Positions 55,908-64,000 of a stretch of DNA of 64,000 bases are shown here, one piece after another. The notes beneath the pieces were generated by a model. The model saw only the letters and a program-made list of their open reading frames with translations, did not search any database and was not told the DNA's origin. How positions within the stretch are numbered: the first letter of the stretch is position 1; every line of letters starts with the position of its first letter. Where the stretch lies: NCBI RefSeq assembly GCF_033807715.1, contig NC_084596.1:36976879-37040878 (forward strand). The letters run 5' to 3'. Made by a program: the position numbers and the translations under genes. The DNA is from Cololabis saira (Eukaryota; Chordata; Actinopteri; Beloniformes; Belonidae).

Positions 55908-58452
55908 ACTACATCTGACATTTCCTTCTTAGAAGCAGTCATGTTCAAATAGCACAGCTTGTACTGTACTGCTAATGTACTCCAACACAACTTGGTCTAA
56001 AGAGGGTTACAACACGGTCTCTTATTTGTCATTGTTATTTATATTACGAAATATTTTCTTTTGCATATAATTTACAAGTGAAACTTGTGGTTTATTTTTT
56101 ACTACTGACAAAATTACACTTAACTTTAACATTTTGTTTTCATGTGAATGTCATTTAACAAATGACTCTCTGTACATAAGTTATTTAAGAAAGCTTTGCT
56201 GAAGATAAGAAAATCCAAGTACATAACAACAGCGTTACATTCAAAATTTATTAACAAGTTTTTTAAAGATATAAATATCTCTCCATTGCCACTCTCCCTT
56301 TCTTCCTCCCTAGCAGCTGCCTCGCTCTTCCTCTCCTAAACCTGATTATGTCAAGCTTTAAAAGTCTTATAAAAAAGGTATAAATAATTTGATAAACAGT
56401 TTGAAGACGGCGCTCTAGTGAAGAAAAATGGTAATCGGAGCTGCAACCGTCGCTGGTAATGGAGCTCTTTCCCACAAATGCCCTGTACATCCCTCACAAC
56501 GTCGGGAGATTTTTCTAAATAAACCCAATACTGATATATCAACTACAAATATGACATTTCAAGAACAACATTGTCAGATGAAATCCCATCAAGCATACAT
56601 TTGGTTACAAATTAAAAGTGATGTTTTGAAGATGCAACTTAGTTGTGCATTTTCTCCTCTGCCGTTTTTCCACTTGTCGATGGATTTTCCATGTCAAATG
56701 CATTGTAAGATACTTTGCCGTCAAAAGTCTACAAGAAGACTCCACTGAATGGATCCTCGATAAAATGGGTGGAGTGAGAAAACATCTGGGCATTTCATCT
56801 GTTCTTGTTTGGATGCGTTTCTTGCAGTCAGTCTTGCAACAGTACTTTGGCTGCAGGTGATGACATTTCACAAGGACGCAAGAACACGAGTACACACAAG
56901 AACTCATTGAGAAACGGCCCAGATGTTGCTCCTTGGGTTCAGTGGAAGGCAAAACCTGTATCACAAACGGGGTCAACAGATAAGAGCATGGCTTAAGGAG
57001 ACCTGCTGAGCAGCTAGCATGGCTAAGATGATTTGGGTCTGGGGGGAAGAGGGAGTGGAGCTTATATGGCGAGCAGGAGCAATCAGTCACAGATGTGGGT
57101 AATGAGCACAGCTGGAGCAGAAAATCAGGTAACATGAAGAAGGAGGAGGTAGATCTGTTGGAAGAGGACAACAGGAATATACTGTAAAGCGGGATGTGGA
57201 TGAAATTAGAGAATGAAAAGGGAAACATACTTCGGGCAGTGGTTGTGGTGGTTTAAATGTATAAACAAAATAGTTATTTATACACAATCAGAATCAGCGG
57301 GATTGTCATCTGTATTCAGTGCCCCAGGAAGTAAAATAAAACAAGGCAGCCGCTCTCTGAATGGGTTCGGTGAGTGTAAGTGGCTTACATGGTTTTAATA
57401 ATACATTTCTATGATATAATAGGTTTTTTTATTGTGGCCAGTTGCCTCATAATGGTTCATCATCAGTGCTGCTATCCTTAAGTAATAATGGGAGGGATGC
57501 ATACTGTATTACATCAGTCCAGAGGGTAAAGGATGTGTTTGTAATCTCACTTACTACAAATATCCATTAGCTTTTACTTTAGTAGGGGATGCTCATAAAA
57601 ACACGTTACTGTCTGCCAGTGACAGCTCTCTGTCGAACACTCTCACTTTATACACAGAGCAACATTAATGTTTTCACAGTGCATGGAGGGGGATTTCTAT
57701 CTTTACCTTCCAGTGAGAACCATAGACTGTGTTTGAAGATAGTCAATGACAGCCTTCCAGGGATGAAGTCAAAATATCACAGCAGTAGATGCTCTCAACC
57801 TGTGCTGTCAGGTGTTACATGCCGTCAGCCTGTGCTGTGACCCGAATGACCTCCATATAGATTTTAGGGCTTCCCTGCCTAGTCCTTGATATCAAACTAA
57901 GAGCATGGCACGATCAATACGGAAAAAAAATTAAGATACAGCTCGACAGGTAACAGTTGCAGGTCATTTTTTATCTGAAAAATGACAAACACATTTCAAG
58001 AATCTGTCATAGATGGAGACGGTCAAGACTGCAGAGGGAGACCTAAATGTAACCCGAGCTGTGTGTTCTCTGTCTGCTCACATTTGAGCTGAACACAACC
58101 TCTATACTACAGACTACAACCCCCAGCCTCCATCTTGCTTCACTTGGTCTCCCACAGAGCTAAGGTTGACAACTAATCGCTAAACTAAACTTATCGTCTA
58201 CATTTATGATATAAAATGAAGATAAAAATACGCTAATGAATGCAGAAAGAGGAGGAAAAAGAATCAATACACAATCGGAAAATACCCCAAAAAACTATGT
58301 AACAAAAGGCAATGAACAAAAAACAATATTTGACTTATTAACAAAATAATAAATGAATGAAAATAGGTGGCATGAAAAGTTACAAGTTTTCACCCTAACA
58401 ATAGGAGATAGGTTGACTATGTTAGCAAGCCTCTTTAATGTCTCTACTTAGT
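55908..58452. other. Repeat-poor sequence without recognised gene
   Basis: No known domain. The longest frame (56605-57228, minus, 207 codons) is serine/proline-rich without a recognisable motif and lacks an obvious host-gene context. Part of it could be the remainder of the Harbinger element, which usually carries a second ORF, but I cannot show this. Confidence 0.4.
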
Positions 58453-58520
58453 GAGGGCGTGGACGCGGTCTGTTGAATTGACCTATATTTGACTGGATTC
58501 CCTGTCTGTAGTCAAAAACC
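58453..58520. repeat. 68-bp dispersed duplication, copy 1
   Basis: GAGGGCGTGGACGCGGTCTG to CTGTAGTCAAAAACC. It matches 61206-61273 in the same orientation with four mismatches. Flanking sequences are unrelated. Not recognised as a known repeat. Confidence 0.85.
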
Positions 58521-59088
58521 ATTAACTATGGGTAAATCAGTGCCCACTAGTCTGCACTGGATCATCATATGTGATAAAAAAAAAACCTGTACATTGGGGC
58601 GGCCGTTTGAAAGTGGCTTAAAGAAGCACAAAGGAGCTTTTGTATTTTCTTAAGGTCATCAGGTCCCCCTGTAGGTGTGGGGTTTTATAAGATTTGGTTG
58701 GTGTCTTGCTCAGTCCCTCTCTTGTTTTTTTCTTTTCCATCATTACTGTCTTGAGTCTTTTAGCCACCTCTGCCATGATGTCAACTGTAGCTCTGTAAGA
58801 TAGTTCATCATTGATGATGTGTCACATAATGCTGTAAAGTGATATGCAGTCATTTAAAGGACTATTGGGACAGGGATCCAAAGATACTTAGGCAGGAGTT
58901 TCATGAGATGAGAGACCCTGGGAGCTAGCTGACGCTTCCTAAAAGTTTAATATTCCTTCAAAGAAATCTGAAACTGATCTCTTTAAGAATAAAGAAATAA
59001 TTTTTAGCAACTTTAAGAGGAAAAAACCTTCTTAAAAGATAATAACTTAAAAAACTTATAAAGGTAGTGTCAACTGCCTTTAAGGATT
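58521..59088. other. Unique sequence
   Basis: No gene or repeat recognised. Confidence 0.4.
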
Positions 59089-59504
59089 AACCAATCAGCG
59101 GCTTCAAATGCTATCAGTCCACTGAATAGTCATTTTTGTCATTATTCTTTGGGTTGATAATGGCTTTCTCTATGTATTTTAACCCAGCTACTGCTATTGA
59201 AAACGAAACTTAGGCTCAGTAGATGTTTTGTCACCATTCTACGCTCAACTACACATTTCAGAGTCATCATACCTCACCTACACACACCCTAACCCTCACC
59301 CTAAAACCTAACCCTCACCCTAAACCTAACCTTAACCTAAACCCTGAACCCGAAGAGAAAGCCATTATCAACCCAAAGAATAATGACAAAAATCTACCAG
59401 GTAGACAGTATCCCATCTACTCACACCATTCAAGGCTCTGATTACACATGATACATTCCTATTCAGTGGATTGATAGCGTTTGAAACGGGTGAACCAATT
59501 CACC
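59089..59504. repeat. Foldback with telomere-like centre
   Basis: The left arm (59089-59180) contains AACCAATCAGCGGCTTCAAA, TCCACTGAATAG and CATTATTCTTTGGGTTGATA. The right arm (about 59350-59504) holds the inverses in the matching order, with about 60 extra bases between the two blocks. Between the arms lies an array of CCCTAA, CCCTCA and CCTAAA units (59287-59348). It is probably a transposon-derived inverted repeat whose loop expanded. Class unknown. Confidence 0.75.
59287..59348. repeat. Telomere-like (CCCTAA)n variant array
   Basis: About ten degenerate units: CCCTAACCCTCACCCTAAAA, CCTAACCCTCACCCTAAACC and further variants. Interstitial, not terminal. Confidence 0.85.
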
Positions 59505-59631
59505 TTCTGTCAGATTATCAGGTGTTCCCACATGAGTATTGTCCAAACAAAGTGGGTGGCGACTGACAGTGTCACATAGATGGTGTGGTAAGAGCTGTTA
59601 GTTAAATTGTTCTTATGTGAAGATTGTGGCC

Positions 59632-59649
59632 TTCCCGGACGAGCCCCCA
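59632..59649 (-). other. Primer-binding site matching tRNA-Pro
   Basis: Read on the minus strand, three bases after the LTR end, the sequence TGGGGGCTCGTCCGGGA is complementary to the 3' end of tRNA-Pro (CCA included). It is the type of primer site used by many retroviral and Ty3-like elements. It fixes the orientation of the LTR at 59653-60045. Confidence 0.75.
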
Positions 59650-59652
59650 TCT

Positions 59653-60045
59653 TGTCATGAACTGACTTCGTCATGACAAAAATGGGAGACGACACACAGG
59701 GATAAATGTTCAAAACAATGTATTTATTTATAATTAAATCAATCAAACAGGTAAGGTGAGGTGTGAGTCATCAGTTTGATCAGTGGTGTATGGCAGGTGT
59801 GGATGTGTGTAAGTGTAGTGTATGTGCAAGTGCAGAAAACTAAAGACAAACAAACTCAAAACAACCAAAAGAAAACCATGCTTACTGAGCAGGGGAGAGA
59901 GGCCAAATGGCCCTGACCAGCCTGCTTAAATATTGGGCCTGATTAGAGTCAGGTGTGCCTCCTCCTCTAGGCACACCCATGCAGGCTGGTCCCCTCCTCC
60001 TGCACATGAACAGAACACCCTGTTAAGACAGGGTGGGTCGTCACA
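59653..60045 (-). mobile_element. 5' LTR of a minus-strand LTR retroelement
   Basis: On the minus strand it starts TGTGACGACCCACCC and ends TTCATGACA. The inverse of AATAAA lies at 59723-59728. A TATA-like ATATTTAAG is near 59930. A tRNA-Pro-type primer site follows directly. The internal region can be followed only to about 59505, where the foldback begins; no gag, pol or env frame is present in the window, so the element is truncated. Similar length (393 bp) and the same first eleven bases as the solo LTR at 45971-46360 suggest related families. Ty3-like or endogenous-retrovirus-like cannot be decided from an LTR. Confidence 0.75.
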
Positions 60046-61205
60046 CTATAAACGCAGAACACACTCATTGCCACACAATAAAGTTCACACATTTGAACAA
60101 TGAGCAACATTAAGTCCATTATCCCTCTCACATTTGATCTGTTTCGGTGACCACCAGCCGAGCTGTGAGGGTTGGATGGAATAGAGTTTTACGAGAGGGT
60201 TGACACTGAAGAAATAAATTGGGAAGCTGTAAAACTATAAATAAACTATAAAAGGTGCAATAACACTTAACAGAGTTGAAAGGAACTTCTGGTGTAGGCT
60301 TTGAAAGCGTTTCATTTAAAAAATACCTGATTCATTGTTGTTGATTAACACACGAATGTCTAACTTTGCGTTGGTGGAAAAACAACAGTACATAAAAGTG
60401 TTTATGGCAGTGGATGCAAACCCAACGTAGTGCGTAGACTGAATTAATTTCATGTACAGTATGCAGAATTCTTCAATAGAACAATGACTGAGGACATCTG
60501 TCTCTGCGGGGTTTACAAATACACAATGTGGCGCAGGCATCGTCACCACTGTTAAACTGTTAATTTGAAAGCAGACACACGGTCCAAACAAAGGGACGGA
60601 TGACTGGTAAAGCCAAAAAATAACATTGCAGAGTTTTAATGAGGCAACAGGGGACTGTCCGTCATGCAGTCCCATTCCAGAGGGGGATGCACACGTGCAC
60701 ACCATGCTTTAGTGCTCTGTATGCACATGAAGGCACGCGGAGGGAGGAGGGAGCCCAGGAAGTCAGACATGCACGCACACAACAAATAACAAGTCTTCAT
60801 TGACATTTAGCTGTTCTACTGCAGATCTATGATGAGTTCTGTCTTTACCCAAAACATGTCTGTCTCAAACCTGACAGATGAGCTTAACGGGTCAAAAGTG
60901 TAAGCTTAGCGTTCCCCCATGTCAGACACGTCAGTCATATCATGGCTAGCTGCATTCCCGATGCAGCAGCAATATCAGAGATTACTGCTTTGAAATGCAG
61001 GGCTAAGTACCCCTGAATTATGGTGCTTAAATGTAGATGTTAACAAAAAAAATAAATAAAAAATCCAAGATTATGCTTAAGTGAAATAAAACCTTTTGGC
61101 CTAATCCATATTCAGAGTCTTGTTTCTATGGGCTGTTGGCCTCTGTAACCTAGTTCTGATGGCTGTTACTGGGGAAAGCTGCTTTGTACTGGTCACTTGT
61201 GTGAT
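60046..61205. other. Unique sequence
   Basis: No gene or repeat recognised. The open frame at 60316-60705 has no known domain. Confidence 0.4.
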
Positions 61206-61273
61206 GAGGGCGTGGACACGGTCTGATGAATTGACCTATATTTGGCTGGATTCCCTGTCTGCAGTCAAAAACC
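61206..61273. repeat. 68-bp dispersed duplication, copy 2
   Basis: Counterpart of 58453-58520, 2.75 kb downstream in the same orientation, with four substitutions. Confidence 0.85.
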
Positions 61274-61599
61274 CAGCCTTGAGCTCCTCTAATGTTTTGT
61301 TCTATAGGACAGTCGGAGAGCGGCTGTAAATTTTGACCTCCTTTGCCTGTTTTCTGTTCAAGTTGGAGCTTGATCATGAGGCCCATATGTAGCCCAGAAC
61401 ATTATCAGAACTTCATCAGGATTTCACAGCATTGTAAGCATCGCAGTAATCCGGTTGTCCACTGGTGCATCGACTCAAATGCAGTAATTGGCACTAAGAT
61501 GATGCTGAAATACTGCTTATTCGTGTGCAGCGCAAGTAATGACCATTTTACTTTAGTGTGTGAGCATGCTAGCATATGCTAATTTGCAGTACAGCAGAA

Positions 61600-61760
61600 G
61601 CTTTTTCAGAAGTAATTATTTGAATTTAGGCTGCTAGATGGAAACTTTATCAGATCCCCAAGGTTTAATTCATCTGGAAGAGAGAACTAATCAGCCGCTA
61701 CACAGCCGCTGGCAGGTGAAGTTAATGGCATTGATTGTCTCACTACACTGCAATGTTCGG
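61600..61760. promoter_or_regulatory. Candidate conserved enhancer
   Basis: Non-repetitive, with AGTAATTATTTG, CTTTATCAGAT (GATA-type), TTCATCTGG and GGCAGGTGAAG (E-box types) and GATTGTCTC packed within 160 bp. Motif clustering of this kind is common in developmental enhancers; conservation is untested. Confidence 0.25.
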
Positions 61761-62574
61761 CTGTGAATCCTTGAGTAGTCATGTCTGGGACAGGACTGCA
61801 TATTCTACGGTGTGTGGTTTTTTTTCCCGTTTTCTTCTTTCAACCGAGCTTTCTTGTCAACAAAGACTTATCTGAAAAATATGAATGTTATACTGTATAT
61901 TCAACTTTATTTTGATTACACACACATAGGCTCCATACATATGTGTATATGTGTATGTATATATATTTGTATATGCATGTATATATTAAAATTCTTTTGA
62001 ATTCATTTGAATTCATCTTCTGAGGAAGTTCTGTTGTGGCGCTGAACTCAGTATTCTTTGAGATAATTCTCTTACATGGACATTTTCTAACATAAAAACG
62101 TGTCTTTAAAAGTGCTCTCCAGCCTGGACGTGTTTGAAAATGCCTTTGACCTACTGCAAAGTGAACAGGGAAAACAAAGCTTTCCGTAATCTCCTGCTTT
62201 TTTTTAAAGAGCTTTAATGTTATCTAAGCAGACTTTCTTTGAGTCCTTGTGAAGGGTCTGTTCTGGCAACAACACAACTTTTCAGATTAGCATTTATAGT
62301 GCACACAGAAATGTGCAGTGTGCAGGACATACAAATGAGTGAAGTGTATAATGACCCGTTCAAATGTGATGAACACATAACGGCTGTGCATTCAAGGCAG
62401 TTTGAATGCACGGGGTAGATTAACTAATGGACTTGACACACAAAAAAAAAATCACTTTTTAAAAGGGTTATTGAAAGAACATATGTCTGTTGCTACTTTC
62501 GACATATTAATGAGCGACAGTGATGTGGCTGGAGTCGGGATGCCCTGTCTCTGTGTATTTTAACTGCAGCTCCA

Positions 62575-62594
62575 TGACTCAGCTCCTTGACTCA
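62575..62594. promoter_or_regulatory. Two AP-1 sites 13 bp apart
   Basis: TGACTCA occurs at 62575-62581 and again at 62588-62594, both followed by G, so AP-1 or Maf/NF-E2-type factors could bind. Confidence 0.4.
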
Positions 62595-63122
62595 GTATAG
62601 GTGCAGAAAACTACATCAAATGAAACGGATTCTATTGAAGTGAGTTTCTCCTTGAAAATCTCAAAATTTTCTCTTGAAATCCAAAGTCAAGGAATCTCAG
62701 GTACTGGTACTTTTGAGAGTGATGTTTGAATTTCTTCCCTCGTGGCATTTTAGTTTAATGAAGTTGGCAGAACAACAAGGTCTCAGAGTTTTTGCTACGC
62801 AGAGGTAACTGCACCAAACACGCCGGTGCTCTGTCTACAACCCTCCCATGCGGAGTGGTCCGACAGGTTAAATAAAGCTAGATGGTGGAGCTGATAAGTT
62901 GTGACAGCCTTCTCCATTTTGGACTTTCAGGCTTTTAGTTCTGTCAGAAGCCAGCACTGTCAAGATCTTCATTTTGAAATGAGCTTTTAAAGAAATGTAA
63001 TTTGAGTGAACTCTTAACCTGCTGAGATCACATCTGGCTAGTGTGCACCCTCAAAAGCTCACAGACGGTGATGTTTAACTGCATGTTGTCACCTGTTTGT
63101 CACAGGCGCTATTATCCGTGGC

Positions 63123-63762
63123 TAGGGCTGGGCGATTTATCGAGATTTTAATATATATCGATATATTTTAAAACGCGATATGGTACGAGACAATATCGTT
63201 TATATCGATATAGCTTTTTTTTTTTTTTTTTTTTAAATTTTTAAAAAACATTTTTTTTAATGATTTTGATATAGCTTATTTTGTGACAAATTGACTTGAA
63301 TGTTTTATTTGAGATTTGCACAAATGTTTTGTTATTTGCACAACTGTCAACCTCAGTGGAAAAGTCTGCCTGTTACTGTCTACATTGTATTAATTGCACA
63401 GGGTATTTTAATTTAATTGTTATGCAGGAAAGGGATATTTGTTTTATTTTATTCAAGAAGCATTTTTATTCTATATATGCAGGCAGTTTATTTTTATTTC
63501 ATTTGTTTTATACATTTTGATATTGTGCAGACCTCTGTTAATAAAGGAACCTGTGTGACATTTGGCACGAGGTATTGTATTAAAACTGACTTTTTTAAGG
63601 GTTTGCCTCAGAAAAAAATGAAGCTAACAGAGATGCTATGCTATAATGCTTTGGGGGAAACCCCAGTTATGTCACAGAAAAAATATCGAGATATATATCG
63701 AGTATCGCCATTCAGCTAGAAAATATCGAGATATGACATTTGGTCCATATCGCCCAGCCCTA
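63123..63762. mobile_element. Non-autonomous hAT element with 8-bp TSD
   Basis: Starts TAGGGCTGGGCGATTTATCG and ends CCATATCGCCCAGCCCTA. Flanked by TCCGTGGC (63115-63122) and ACCGTGGC (63763-63770), seven of eight identical. Subterminal ATATCGATAT/ATATCGAGATAT clusters lie at both ends. The interior is AT-rich with no transposase. A widespread fish hAT family. Confidence 0.9.
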
Positions 63763-64000
63763 ACCGTGGCCCTCCTCTGCTAATAGAAAGTAAAAGTTAA
63801 AATATAAGCCTTCAAATCGGGGTTGTATTCAGTTGAGAGGGAGGGGGTGGACACTGATTAGGATTAGTTAATGGCTAATGGCGTTATGTGTGATGTGACC
63901 GTGGAAAAGAGCAAAGACAGAAAGAGATGAGAGTGTGCAGAGGAGATTTAAAAGACAACAAAACTTGTACAGATCACTCTGTAGCTGTAATGGCACAGTC

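Larger units (their letters stand above)
61274..63114. other. Repeat-poor sequence with candidate regulatory parts
   Basis: No exon or transposon recognised. It contains the stretch at 61600-61760, a TA/TG-rich patch around 61900-61990, and the AP-1 pair at 62575-62594. Confidence 0.4.

Noticed and set aside
56605..57228. 207-codon serine-rich open frame on the minus strand
   Set aside because: Longest frame of the window, but low complexity in parts, no recognisable domain, and overlapping open frames on the other strand. Kept only as a remark in the stretch description.

Overview
The window reads as non-coding DNA of a ray-finned fish (teleost), eukaryotic and AT-rich. I find no complete host protein-coding gene. 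Long sequences open in all frames are short and lack recognisable host domains. What can be recognised is a dense and often nested set of transposable elements, plus microsatellites and a few candidate promoter or enhancer regions. The teleost call rests on repeat types known from fish genomes: Tc1-like transposases of several lineages, hAT elements starting TAGGGCTG or CAGGGG, Harbinger elements starting GGGCCCGATTTACTAA, TTAA-flanked elements, L1/Tx1-like and L2-like LINEs, and a tRNA-headed SINE-like family. The absence of exons over 64 kb suggests a very large intron or a gene desert.

Layout. 1-7 kb: SINE and LINE tails, an hAT-type element (4187-4905), and a TTAA-flanked element (5758-6709) carrying palindromic mariner-type MITEs. 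6.7-7.3 kb: a GC-rich, CpG-containing block with a possible splice donor at 7247, the best candidate for a host promoter and first exon. 7-16 kb: a palindromic 3-bp-TSD MITE, two decayed Tc1 transposases, a SINE, a short L1-like insertion with a perfect 17-bp target duplication, and an internally deleted Harbinger (14403-15832). 16.6-17.7 kb: a second CpG-rich block with CCAAT, X-box and CRE-like sites. 17.8-30 kb: MITEs of several families, an L2-like LINE end, and long-armed foldback elements. 30-36 kb: nested hAT and MITE copies, a TTAA MITE interrupted by a CCGG-flanked element, a Harbinger-like element with a trihelix ORF, and another hAT.

37-49 kb: Tc1 remnants, L1-like ORF1 and ORF2 fragments that surround a solo LTR and a nested TTAA element, and further MITEs. 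49-56 kb: an hAT MITE, microsatellites, a Tc1 transposase interrupted by an hAT element that is itself interrupted by a mariner MITE, and a HARBI1-type transposase pseudogene. 56-64 kb: mostly unique sequence with a 68-bp dispersed duplication, a foldback with telomere-like repeats, an LTR with an adjacent tRNA-Pro-type primer-binding site, candidate enhancer sequence, and a final hAT element.

The parts do not form a pathway. Their relationship is chronological: the nesting gives a relative order of insertion. Superfamily assignments rest on visible termini, target-site duplications and recognisable peptides, not on database searches.
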